NCBI GenBank assembly: GCA_040383485.1
Contig: JBEIDK010000033.1
Location: forward strand, 1 to 27,063
Reading direction: 5' to 3'
DNA length: 27,063 nucleotides
Source of the DNA: JBEIDK01 sp040383485
GTDB lineage: Bacteria > Bacteroidota > Bacteroidia > UBA4408
Shown: one piece after another, positions 16,049 to 24,358 of the stretch
How positions within the stretch are numbered: position 1 is the stretch's first letter
How the letters are laid out: each line of letters opens with the position of its first letter
Position numbers and translations under genes: made by a program
The notes under the pieces: model-generated
The model's database searches: none
Told to the model about the DNA's origin: nothing
Seen by the model: the letters and a program-made list of their open reading frames with translations, nothing else

Positions 16049-17166
16049 TTCAATGGGCTACGTTTAATTACATTTTGGCTTTCTTTTTCATTAAAGCTTT
16101 TCAAAAAATAATTCAATGTCATTTTTGCAATTGGATTACTTAACTTAATATAATTGAAAATTTGTTTTGGTAAGGCTCCTAAATTAGACTTTGCCTCTCT
16201 TGCAGTTCTTCCTAATTCCATAGAGTTTAATCTTTTTTCAATCATTTTATTCGTTGAAATAAAAAGAATGTTAAAATAGAGTTGAAACTTTTTATTTGCC
16301 TCATAGTCTAAACCAATATAATGAGTTTCCATGTCTTTTTCATAGAATATAAAAGTATAAAAACCTACCATTTTAGCTCCATCGTATATGGCGTGAAACT
16401 CAAATTTATCTTTCAGGTCTTTTTTAAGTTCAACAAAATAATTTACATTTATTGTGCCCAACCTTACTATTTGTTTACTTATAACATTTGTATAAAGATT
16501 AATTATTTGAGTTGAATTTTTTTGTATCTCTAAATCACCAAACTCTTTTACTTCAAGTGTTTTAAATGCATCTATTATTTTTTTTGCTCTTTGTAAATAC
16601 TTCTTATTTAAATCATTAAGATAATCCTTAAAATTATTCCAATTGTCTCTTCTAGTTATTTCCATAGTTACATCACCATTAAAAAAAGTATATCCCATTT
16701 TTTTATAACTACTGTCAATAAAAATTTGGTTACAATCTTTAATTATTACCGCACTCGATTTACAATGAATATTTTTCTTTTTAAACTCACGTATTACTTC
16801 AAAAATTAACTTATTATGTATTGGATTTTTAAAATAAAACCCTTGGTAATTAATTCGAAACAAACTACCACATACTATTATTGGAAGTTCATTTGGCAAT
16901 ATTAACTTTAGTACTTTTGAAAGTAAGTGCTTGTTCCTTTCAAAGTTAAGATGTTTGTGCTTAAAATTAAATTGCTGTAAATAAACTAAACCAATCAGTT
17001 TTCCATTGTTGTAAACAACTATACGAAAACAAATAATATCTTCTATTTTAGAATATTCGAAAGCATTTAGATGATTGGATTTTAGATGATGTTGAATTGG
17101 TAGAAAATCATCCCATATTACGAAATTCAAATCGTTTTTTTCTAATGACTTTATTTCTATTTTCAA
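16045..17166 (-). CDS. GNAT/FemAB-like acyltransferase
   Basis: A 373-residue soluble protein resembling GNAT-superfamily, FemAB-like acyltransferases. The evidence is a pattern in the C-terminal half: LNKKYLQRAKKII (basic helix), VGFYTFIFYEKDMETHYIGLDYEANKKFQLYFNILF (acetyl/aminoacyl transfer core with Y-I-G-L-D-Y) and MELGRTAREAKSNLGALPKQ, which match the C-terminal blocks of these enzymes. The N-terminal half is unrecognised. The start is TTG at 17166; no in-frame ATG lies nearby and the sequence is conserved-looking from there. Its stop overlaps the start of the thioredoxin-like gene, so the pair probably forms one operon. The acceptor (amino sugar, peptide or small molecule) is unknown. 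Confidence 0.68.
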   Translation of the reverse strand: MKIEIKSLEKNDLNFVIWDDFLPIQHHLKSNHLNAFEYSKIEDIICFRIVVYNNGKLIGLVYLQQFNFKHKHLNFERNKHLLSKVLKLILPNELPIIVCGSLFRINYQGFYFKNPIHNKLIFEVIREFKKKNIHCKSSAVIIKDCNQIFIDSSYKKMGYTFFNGDVTMEITRRDNWNNFKDYLNDLNKKYLQRAKKIIDAFKTLEVKEFGDLEIQKNSTQIINLYTNVISKQIVRLGTINVNYFVELKKDLKDKFEFHAIYDGAKMVGFYTFIFYEKDMETHYIGLDYEANKKFQLYFNILFISTNKMIEKRLNSMELGRTAREAKSNLGALPKQIFNYIKLSNPIAKMTLNYFLKSFNEKESQNVIKRSPLK

Positions 17167-17213
17167 ATTATTGGAAAGAATTTAATAATAATGATAAATA
17201 AGCTGAGTAAGCT

Positions 17214-17243
17214 AAAACAAAAACGCAACTCGAAAGAGTTGCG
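17214..17243 (-). terminator. Rho-independent terminator downstream of hemD
   Basis: CGCAACTC (17224-17231) pairs with GAGTTGCG (17236-17243) around a GAAA loop, a perfect 8-bp stem. On the minus strand it is followed by TTTTTGTTTT (complement of 17214-17223), so it should stop transcripts coming from hemD. The plus-strand side has only a short CTTTT and is weaker. Confidence 0.78.
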
Positions 17244-17343
17244 CTTTTGCACCAAAAACCTATCTATGAAAAAACTTCTTAAGTCAATTTTACATTTGCA
17301 ATTATATGTGATTTAATACTCTGTCTATGTTAATTTATGTGAA

Positions 17344-18099
17344 TTATTTACCTGCTTTATTAGCTGCAATAATGTAATGCTCTAAAGCCATTGTCATTGA
17401 TGGAGCTTTAGGAGAAGGTGCTAATATATCTATTTTCAAACCAGCTTCTTCTACAGCTTTTGCAGTGGTTGCACCAAAAGCAGCAATTCTGGTTTTGTTT
17501 TGCTTGAATTTTGGGAAATTTTGAAACAAAGACTTTATTCCTGCTGGGCTAAAGAACACCAAAATATCATAATTAACTTTTGCAAGGTCAGAAATGTCGC
17601 TACATACAGTACGATAAATCATTGCTTTAGTATAAGATATTCCAGCTGCATCTAATAACTCAGGGCCTTCTTCCTTAGCAATGTCAGAACATGGTAATAA
17701 AAACTTTTCATCTCCATGCTTCTTAATTATATCCATCATATCTGCAAAGGTAGAACGACCATGAAAAATTTTTCTTTTTCTAAATTGAACATACTTTTGT
17801 AAGTAGTAAGCTGTACTTTCTGAAACACAAAAATATTTCATTGTTTCTGGAACAACAAAACGCATTTCAGAACACATTCTAAAAAAATGATCTGCTGAAT
17901 TTCTACTTGTAAATATTATGGCTGTATACTCAGAGATATTTATTCTTTCCTTTCGGAATTCTATCGCCGGAACTCCCTCAACATGAATAAATGGTCTAAA
18001 ATCAATAGTGATATTTAATTTCTTTTGCAGGTCAAAGTATGGCGACTTATCGCCTTCGGGCTTTGGTTGTGTAACTAAAATAGTTTTAACTTTACTCAT
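17344..18099 (-). CDS. hemD: Uroporphyrinogen-III synthase
   Basis: HemD closes and inverts ring D of hydroxymethylbilane to give uroporphyrinogen III, the common precursor of haem, sirohaem and cobalamin. The 251-residue length is normal. Sequence identity between HemD proteins is low, but the recognisable pieces are ILVTQPKPEGDKSPYFD at the start, YTAIIFTSRNSADHFF (strand then the T-S-R/K-x-A segment), and DILVFFSPAGIKSLFQNFP with IAAFGATTAKAVEEAGL at the end, the usual F-x-S-P-x-G and G-x-x-T-A-x-A motifs. It follows a DUF4271 gene by 25 bp, a pairing common in Bacteroidota, and has a good terminator after it. Confidence 0.88.
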   Translation of the reverse strand: MSKVKTILVTQPKPEGDKSPYFDLQKKLNITIDFRPFIHVEGVPAIEFRKERINISEYTAIIFTSRNSADHFFRMCSEMRFVVPETMKYFCVSESTAYYLQKYVQFRKRKIFHGRSTFADMMDIIKKHGDEKFLLPCSDIAKEEGPELLDAAGISYTKAMIYRTVCSDISDLAKVNYDILVFFSPAGIKSLFQNFPKFKQNKTRIAAFGATTAKAVEEAGLKIDILAPSPKAPSMTMALEHYIIAANKAGK

Positions 18100-18124
18100 G
18101 CTTTACTTAGCCTTTTCATTCGAA

Positions 18125-19090
18125 TTAACCCAATAATAATTTAGTAATAAATATTAAGGGTAAGATTTCAAGGGTGCAAAAGTATAAAAATAAATATAAT
18201 GTAGAAATGTTCTTATTATTATTGACTGATATTATTCCGCGTATAATTCTATAAAGATATATACTTAGAATTAATACCAAACCTAAAATTAATAGAAAAA
18301 TAGAATATTTACTATACACATAATAAAAAATAAAGCAAAGAAAAAATAGTGCAATGCCTAAAAATTGATTTAGTAAAATAATGTTGAAAATATACTCCGA
18401 AATTTCTTTTTCTGTTTTAAAAATAAAGCCAACTAAATAATTCAAAACTATTTTCATGGTGAAGAATGATAATAAAGCAAGCCCTACCAAAAGGAAGTTA
18501 TTAATTGGGCTTCGAGCATAATGAAAAAGATTACTTATTTCATTTGCTTTTAAGGCAAATAATGACATTGAAATTAAATAGAGTGTACTTAACAAAATTG
18601 ATAATCTTTGCGTTTGAGAGTTATCCTCTCTCATTAATTGACTGGTGAAACGTTGTAAAAAAAACGCTTTTGTAAATAGACTAAACCGCTTTAAATAGTA
18701 AAAATTTGCCAATGCTAATAGCGTAAAGCCAAATAAGAAAACGCCTAAACCCCAGTCTATATTTTTCCTATCTTTAATTTGAGGTGTTATAGTTTCTGAC
18801 CTAAGTGAATGATTTAGAAAAATACTTTTTACATATTTATGCTTAAACTTATAATCAGCTTCTTTTTGAAAAATGAAATAATTTGGTGCTTTCATTGTAT
18901 CACCAACAAAAATAATCTTGTTGGACTTTTCTTCAGTACCAACAAGAAAAATTGTTTTACCAATTAAGCTATCATCAACCCAGTTTTTTGGTTCTGTTTT
19001 TAATGTAATAAAAGTATCATCATATTTAGCATCAAAGTTTTTTGTAATAATGCTATCTTTTTGGTAATTATATATATTTTTGGCTGTCAT
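18125..19090 (-). CDS. DUF4271 membrane protein
   Basis: A 321-residue protein with a soluble N-terminal part of about 110 residues and a C-terminal part with six or so hydrophobic helices (from about residue 110), matching the Bacteroidota family DUF4271. No catalytic motif is evident and no function is established; it is widely found directly upstream of hemD, as here, with 25 bp between them, which suggests one transcript. A perfect -7 element with only 9 bases before the ATG at 19090 indicates a leaderless or nearly leaderless message. Confidence 0.82.
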   Translation of the reverse strand: MTAKNIYNYQKDSIITKNFDAKYDDTFITLKTEPKNWVDDSLIGKTIFLVGTEEKSNKIIFVGDTMKAPNYFIFQKEADYKFKHKYVKSIFLNHSLRSETITPQIKDRKNIDWGLGVFLFGFTLLALANFYYLKRFSLFTKAFFLQRFTSQLMREDNSQTQRLSILLSTLYLISMSLFALKANEISNLFHYARSPINNFLLVGLALLSFFTMKIVLNYLVGFIFKTEKEISEYIFNIILLNQFLGIALFFLCFIFYYVYSKYSIFLLILGLVLILSIYLYRIIRGIISVNNNKNISTLYLFLYFCTLEILPLIFITKLLLG

Positions 19091-19099
19091 AAATTTCTA

Positions 19100-19107
19100 C
19101 AAATTTA
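19100..19107 (-). promoter_or_regulatory. Putative -7 promoter element (TAAATTTG, minus strand)
   Basis: On the minus strand this reads TAAATTTG, a perfect TAnnTTTG match with 9 bases to the ATG of the DUF4271 gene. It would serve DUF4271 and hemD. Confidence 0.38.
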
Positions 19108-19136
19108 TCCTAATTCACACTTTAAAAAATATTTCT

Positions 19137-19490
19137 ATGAAATTTTTATTAAAACTTATTGTTTCAACTTTAGCAATCATCGTTGTATCCTATTTTATGA
19201 AAAATAAAATTCATTTTACAGAACCATTAGACTATGTTATGGTTGCAGTTGTTCTTTCCTTCTTAAACGCAGTGATAAAGCCAATTCTAGTGTTTTTTAC
19301 AATTCCACTTACAATTTTTTCATTGGGTTTATTTCTACTAATAATAAATGCAATTATGATTTTAATTACAGAACACTTTGTTGAAGGTTTTAAAGTCGAT
19401 GGTTTTATAGCAGCATTAACATTTAGTATCTTTCTGTCAATTACAACCTCAATTCTAGATTTTTTTGCAAAAGATAATAAAGAGGATTAA
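19137..19490 (+). CDS. Phage-holin-4-like small membrane protein (mycobacterial-type superfamily)
   Basis: A 117-residue protein with four hydrophobic helices resembling Phage_holin_4_2 (PF04020), a chromosomal family common in bacteria and not by itself a sign of prophage. The pattern is MKFLLKLIVSTLAIIVVSYF, DYVMVAVVLSFLNAVIKPILVFFTIPLTIFSLGLFLLIINAIMI, and GFKVDGFIAALTFSIFLSITTSIL, with the family N-x-x-I-K-P and P-x-x-I-x-x-x-G-L motifs. The frame is open from 19080 but the ATG at 19137 gives the family start. It is divergent from DUF4271 with 46 bp between start codons. Role in the membrane unknown. Confidence 0.82.
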   Translation: MKFLLKLIVSTLAIIVVSYFMKNKIHFTEPLDYVMVAVVLSFLNAVIKPILVFFTIPLTIFSLGLFLLIINAIMILITEHFVEGFKVDGFIAALTFSIFLSITTSILDFFAKDNKED

Positions 19491-19723
19491 TAATTATGAA
19501 TTTTATTGGTTACAAAAATTTTAATACTCCAAACTTATAACCTATTTCAAAATAAATCTTGATTTTTTGTTTCAGTTTATGCAAGAATAAAATGAAAATA
19601 GTACTTAAATACTACTAATATTTTTTAATCCAGCTAAGAATCTTAAAGAGAATTTTGAGATTAAAGATTAATTGTAATAGGTTAACAGAAATAATTTAGA
19701 GTAAATTTTTATTCAACTCCAAT

Positions 19724-20539
19724 CTAATACTGTTCTTTCTCATTCGGAAAGTCAACGCTTTTTACATCGGCTATATATTGAGATACTGCATTTTTCATGT
19801 CGTCATACAAATTCATATACCTCCGTAAAAATCTTGGTTGAAATTCATAAGTCAATCCAATCAAATCGTGTAATACCAATACTTGTCCATCCACGCCACT
19901 TCCGGCACCAATACCAATAACAGGAATATTTATACTCTTAGCTACTTCATTAGCTAGTGCCGAAGGTATCTTTTCTAACACTATTGAAAAACATCCTGCA
20001 TTTTCAAGTAGTTGTGCATCTTCTCTGAGCTTATCAGCTTCGTCTTCACCTTTTGCACGAACGCTATATGTACCAAACTTATAAATAGATTGAGGTGTTA
20101 AACCTAGGTGGCCCATAACCGGAATTCCGCTTCCAACAAGGCGAGTAACTGATTCTAAAATTTCACTTCCACCTTCCATCTTTACTGCATGCGCACCAGC
20201 TTCTTTCATTAATCTTATTGCCGAACTAAGTGCAATCTTTGAATTGCCTTGGTAATAACCAAATGGCATATCAACTACTACTAATGCTCTTTTAACAGCT
20301 TTTGTTACCCATTGACCATGAAATATCATTTGCTCTAATGTAATTGGCACTGTTGTTTCATTACCACTCATCACATTTGATGCAGAATCACCAACCAAAA
20401 TAACATCAATACCTGCATCATCAATAACTTTTGCCATCGAAAAATCATAAGCAGTTAGCATTGATATTTTTTCACTCTTACGTTTCATTTCAAGTAAGGT
20501 GTGGGTAGTAACTTTTTTAATTTCTTTATGAATTGACAT
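19724..20539 (-). CDS. panB: 3-methyl-2-oxobutanoate hydroxymethyltransferase
   Basis: PanB adds a hydroxymethyl group from 5,10-methylene-tetrahydrofolate to alpha-ketoisovalerate, giving ketopantoate, the first committed step to pantothenate and coenzyme A. The 271-residue protein has all the family blocks: SMLTAYDFSMAKVID, VILVGDSASNVM with the metal ligand Asp51, VVVDMPFG (Asp90), HAVKMEGG (Glu122 and Lys120), MGHLGLTPQS, and GIGAGSGVDGQVLVLHDLIG. The start at 20539 matches the family and has a -7 element 19 bp upstream. panC and panD are not in the window, and 233 bp without a recognisable gene separate it from the holin-like gene. Confidence 0.96.
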   Translation of the reverse strand: MSIHKEIKKVTTHTLLEMKRKSEKISMLTAYDFSMAKVIDDAGIDVILVGDSASNVMSGNETTVPITLEQMIFHGQWVTKAVKRALVVVDMPFGYYQGNSKIALSSAIRLMKEAGAHAVKMEGGSEILESVTRLVGSGIPVMGHLGLTPQSIYKFGTYSVRAKGEDEADKLREDAQLLENAGCFSIVLEKIPSALANEVAKSINIPVIGIGAGSGVDGQVLVLHDLIGLTYEFQPRFLRRYMNLYDDMKNAVSQYIADVKSVDFPNEKEQY

Positions 20540-20558
20540 AAGTTTTAAAATTGAGTTA

Positions 20559-20566
20559 CAAACCTA
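20559..20566 (-). promoter_or_regulatory. Putative -7 promoter element (TAGGTTTG, minus strand)
   Basis: On the minus strand this reads TAGGTTTG, a perfect TAnnTTTG match 19 bp before the panB ATG. The same exact octamer precedes the DUF1599 gene and the response regulator. Confidence 0.45.
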
Positions 20567-20663
20567 AGTTTAATTTTGATTTTTAGCATCGAAAATTATG
20601 AATTTTCTAATTCTCATTTTTATAAAAAAATATTACATTGCTTGAAAATATTAGTACTAAAAA

Positions 20664-21070
20664 ATGTTCAAATCGGAAACACAATTAAGAGTTAGGTACG
20701 GCGAAACTGATAAAATGGGCTTTGTTTATTATGGTAACTATGCTACCTATTATGAAGTAGCAGGGTAGAAGCCTTGCGTGATTTAGGCTTGAGTTATAAA
20801 GAGATGGAAGATAATGGGATTATGCTGCCGGTTGTTTCATACACCATAAATTATTTTAAACCTGCCTTTTATGACGATTTACTAACTATCAAAACAGTGA
20901 TTCCTGAGATTCCTCGTTCAAAAATAATATTTGATTATGAATGTTATAACGCAGACAATGTTTTATTAAACAAAGGACAAACGATTCTTGTTTTTGTAGA
21001 TGTAAAAACAGTTAAACCTTGGAAAGCTCCTGAATATTTGATTGACAGAATGAAAAAGTTTTATCCTTAA
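20664..21070 (+). pseudogene. YbgC-type acyl-CoA thioesterase broken by a one-base deletion
   Basis: The intact protein would be a hotdog-fold 4-hydroxybenzoyl-CoA/acyl-CoA thioesterase of about 136 residues, hydrolysing short or aromatic acyl-CoAs. From ATG 20664 the frame gives RVRYGETDKMGFVYYGNYATYYEVAG and then stops at TAG 20766-20768. The family continues ...EVARVEALRDLG, and exactly that sequence (VEALRDLGLSYKEMEDNG...) is found one base out of frame from 20765 onward to TAA 21068-21070. One base is therefore missing at about 20760-20765 (GCA-GGG-TAG instead of GCA-xGG-GTA). The catalytic Asp of the GETDKMG motif is in the first piece. Everything else looks well conserved, so the lesion is recent or is an assembly error. 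Confidence 0.82.
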
Positions 21071-21106
21071 TCTTGCATTTTAATAAATTATACATTTCCG
21101 TTTTTT

Positions 21107-23113
21107 TTGAATAGAATAAAATTTATAGCAGTATTTGCGTTTACCATTTTAGTGGTTTCAATTAATTTTTACTGTACTCAAAATCAAAATAATATTTCTT
21201 CTATTTCCAATGAAAATAAATATTTGAATCATGATGATTCAGTTAAATACGTTGGTATTAATACTTGCAAACAATGCCATGGAAATATTTACGAAACATT
21301 TATAAAAACAGGAATGGGTAAAAGTTTTGATTTAGCTACTCATCAAAAGTCGTCCGCAATATTTGGGAAGAATGCTGTTGTGTATGATAAGTTTCGAAAT
21401 TTTTATTACAAAAGTTTCTGGAAAAATGATTCTATGTTTATTTATGAATATAGATTAAATGGTAAGGACACAACTTACAAAAGAATAGAAAAGGTAAATT
21501 ATATTGTTGGTAGTGGGCAACATACAAATAGTCATCTATGTATCAGAAATGGCTATGTTACACAAATGCCAATGACTTTTTATACCCAAAGCAAACAATG
21601 GGATTTACCCCCTGGTTTTGAAAATGGCGCCAATACTCGTTTTGGCCGCAATATTGGATTGGAATGTATGAGTTGCCATAACTCATACCCAGAATTTGAA
21701 ATAGGTTCAGAAAATAAGTATAACAGCTTACCAAATGGCATTGGCTGCGAACGCTGTCATGGTCCTGGTGAAGCCCACGTGGCACAAAAAAAATCTGGGA
21801 ACATAGTTGATACTTCCAAGTATATAGATTATAGTATTGTTAATCCTGCTAAATTATCTATCGATTTACAATTTGATGTCTGTCAACGCTGCCATTTACA
21901 AGGTAATGCAGTGTTGAAAAATAATCATTCCTTTTATGATTTTAAGCCAGGTTTAAAACTCTCAGACTATATTTCTGTTTTTCTTCCTCGCTATAAAAAT
22001 GCCGACGATGAATTTATTATGGCAAGCCATGCTGATAGATTAAAGCAAAGTAAATGTTTTATAAAAACATTCGACGCAGCTAAGGTTAGTAAAGAGTTAA
22101 GGCCTTACAAAAATGGATTAACTTGTATTAGTTGTCATAATCCGCACGTTAGTGTTAAGGAAACAAACAAAAATGTTTTTAATGATGCCTGCAAAAAATG
22201 TCATGGCAACAATAATGATTGTTCATTAGAAATTTCTAAAAGAAAAATGTCAAATAATAATTGTGTTAGCTGTCATATGCCTAAGTCAGGATCAATTGAT
22301 ATACCTCATGTAACTATTCACGACCATTGGATTAGAAAGCCAATATCTAAAATAGAAAAGAAAGCAGTTAAAGAATTTATAGGATTACAATCGGTAAATG
22401 AAACTAATCCGAGTAAAGAAACTAAAGCAACTGCATATTTAAATTACTACGAAAAGTTTAGTAAAAATGAGTTGTATTTAGATTCTGCATTCAAATTTTT
22501 AAACTTGAACGACATAAAGAGTTTAATTGAAAACATTGAAAATATTACTAAATATTATTTTTTCAGAAAAGATAGTAAAGCTCTCATTTCTAAGTGCGAA
22601 AAAATTGGTATTTCAAAGTTGCTCAGTTCTGTTTTAAATACTAAATCATTCGAAAATAAGCATGCATGGTCGGCTTATAGAATAGGGGAGGCCTATTTGC
22701 AGAATAATGAGTATAATAATGCTATATTATTTTTTAAAAAAAGCATTCAACTGGCTCCATATTATTCAGAATTTAAAAATAAGCTAGGTGCTATTTATCA
22801 GTTGCAAAATAGAAATATTGAAGCCGAGCAAATATTTCAAGAAATTATTAATGAACAACCAACTTTTGTTCCAGCATTATCTAACTTAGGATATATGTAT
22901 ATGCTGAAAGCAGATTATAAATTTGCAAATTATTATTTACAAGAGGCTCTGAAATTAGACCCTGACTTTGAACTAGCATTATTAAACTTGGCTAATTTAA
23001 ACCTGCAATTAGGAGAAAAAGATAGAGCAAAGGAACTTTTGAAAAGAATAATTCAAATTAATTCTAAGAATGTAAGTGCTATAAATGCTTTGAGGCAGTT
23101 GAATTTTAAGTAA
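21107..23113 (+). CDS. Seven-haem cytochrome c with C-terminal TPR repeats
   Basis: A 668-residue exported protein that joins a multihaem cytochrome c to tetratricopeptide repeats. The frame starts with TTG at 21107 after a run of T; the first 23 residues form a signal peptide with a cysteine at 23, possibly lipidated. Seven CxxCH haem-binding motifs lie at residues 54-58, 187-191, 214-218, 259-263, 340-344, 362-366 and 386-390. Between them are blocks such as YIVGSGQHTNSHL, MTFYTQSKQWDLPPGFE and SCHNPHVSV that resemble cytochrome c554-like and CXXCH-repeat proteins. Four TPRs follow (about 518-654), likely a protein-docking surface. It should act outside the inner membrane in electron transfer or reduction of an unknown substrate. 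No cytochrome maturation or partner oxidoreductase genes are adjacent. Spacing to the broken thioesterase is 36 bp. Confidence 0.88.
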   Translation: MNRIKFIAVFAFTILVVSINFYCTQNQNNISSISNENKYLNHDDSVKYVGINTCKQCHGNIYETFIKTGMGKSFDLATHQKSSAIFGKNAVVYDKFRNFYYKSFWKNDSMFIYEYRLNGKDTTYKRIEKVNYIVGSGQHTNSHLCIRNGYVTQMPMTFYTQSKQWDLPPGFENGANTRFGRNIGLECMSCHNSYPEFEIGSENKYNSLPNGIGCERCHGPGEAHVAQKKSGNIVDTSKYIDYSIVNPAKLSIDLQFDVCQRCHLQGNAVLKNNHSFYDFKPGLKLSDYISVFLPRYKNADDEFIMASHADRLKQSKCFIKTFDAAKVSKELRPYKNGLTCISCHNPHVSVKETNKNVFNDACKKCHGNNNDCSLEISKRKMSNNNCVSCHMPKSGSIDIPHVTIHDHWIRKPISKIEKKAVKEFIGLQSVNETNPSKETKATAYLNYYEKFSKNELYLDSAFKFLNLNDIKSLIENIENITKYYFFRKDSKALISKCEKIGISKLLSSVLNTKSFENKHAWSAYRIGEAYLQNNEYNNAILFFKKSIQLAPYYSEFKNKLGAIYQLQNRNIEAEQIFQEIINEQPTFVPALSNLGYMYMLKADYKFANYYLQEALKLDPDFELALLNLANLNLQLGEKDRAKELLKRIIQINSKNVSAINALRQLNFK

Positions 23114-23156
23114 TAGAAACTTTATCCTCAGTTATCTTTAACTTAAAATCCATTAT

Positions 23157-24301
23157 ATGTAAGGTAAAGACTTAAATACTGAAATTAATAACATATCAAA
23201 ATCAAAGATATTAGGTTCATCAAATTTTGATGAAATAATATTTGAGATTGGCTTCCGAATATGTAAATGTTTGCAAATTGAACGTGTTAACATTTGGCTA
23301 TACAGCCAGGAACGCGATGTTTTGCGTGCTATAGGTGAGGTATCGGATTATGGAGAAAAATTCAAGAAAGGTTCTTTTCTTTTTGAAAAACATATGCCAA
23401 TTTATTTTTCACATTTAAAATCAGACAATATATTAGTAATTAATAAAACTCCGGAAAATGAAATTACAACAGAATTAAAAGATTCTTATTGCGCTGAGTT
23501 TAATATTGTTTCCATGATGGATGTGCCATTGAGAATTGAGGGAAAAATGATAGGAGTATTATGTTTTGAATAAACAATAATTCCTAAAGAATGGACAAAT
23601 GAGGAGCAGAGATTTGCAATTTCAGTATCACAAATAATTTCATTGGCAATTGAAACAAGTCAGAGAAGAAGAATTCAAACGAAATTAGAAAATGAATTGC
23701 GTGAAAAAAATTATTAATAAAGGAATCTCATCATCGAATTAAAAATAATTTTTCAATATTAATTAGTCTGTTAAGGTTACTTGCAAATACTCCTACTAAT
23801 CAAACCTCAAAAGAGATTTTAGAAGATTGTATAAACAGAATATTTTCAATTATGAAAGTACATGAGCAGCTTTATAAAACGCAAGGTTTTGCTGTAGTTC
23901 AATTAGAGCCATATTTAAAAGAACTTTCTCGTGAAATACAATACAGTGCCGTGCGCGATTACCAATAGTTAAAAGTTGAAGTAATAATTGATGATAATAA
24001 TGTTAAATCCTCTACAGCCGTTTACCTAGGTATTTTTTTAAATGAAGTACTCACAAATTCTATAAAATACTCATTCCCTAGTATCGAATCACCTATTATT
24101 AGAATTGATGTAGAACAAATTGGTAGTACAATCATATTTAAAATTACCTATAATGGACTAGGATTTAATTACATTAGTAGTTTAACTGATAAAACTATTG
24201 GGCTTGCAATACTTAAAGATATTGAGAAATCACTTAACGCAAAATTACAAACACCAACGATTGGCAATCCAAATTATATTCTTGAATTTTCAGAAGAATA
24301 A
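23157..24301 (+). pseudogene. GAF-HisKA_2 sensor histidine kinase, degraded
   Basis: The remains of a cytoplasmic sensor kinase of about 380 codons. Part 1 (23163-23570) encodes a GAF domain: CLQIERVNIWLYSQERDVLRAIG, MPIYFSHLKSDN, SMMDVPLRIEGKMIGVLCFE, then EWTNEEQRFAISVSQ after a stop. Part 2, one base out of frame, holds the HisKA_2 phospho-acceptor ESHHRIKNNFSILISLLRLL and an HATPase_c domain with N-box NEVLTNSIKYSF and GLAILKDIEKSLNAKL. Lesions: TAA directly after the likely ATG (23160-23162), TAA at 23571-23573, one base missing near the A-run 23704-23710, TAG at 23966-23968, and Tyr for Asp in the ATP-binding G1 box (YNGLGF, 24149-24151). Several independent hits mean it cannot work; it is not a sequencing slip. 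Confidence 0.88.
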
Positions 24302-24358
24302 GATTTTTAGATATTATTGTGGCTTAATTTTTGTTGTAATTAAACCAACTCAATTTTA

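Noticed and set aside
19137..19490. Prophage remnant because of the holin-like gene
   Set aside because: The PF04020-type family is common on bacterial chromosomes, and no lysin, capsid, integrase or attachment site is nearby.
19491..19723. Hidden gene in the 233-bp gap between the holin-like gene and panB
   Set aside because: All frames are short and interrupted, and no family pattern or strong hairpin is visible.
23157..23968. Possible recoding of TAA/TAG as an amino acid in the sensor kinase
   Set aside because: TAA and TAG end many well-conserved genes in this window at the expected place, for example TAG at 3416-3418 and TAA at 5968-5970. The kinase also has a frameshift and a lost catalytic residue, so decay explains it better.
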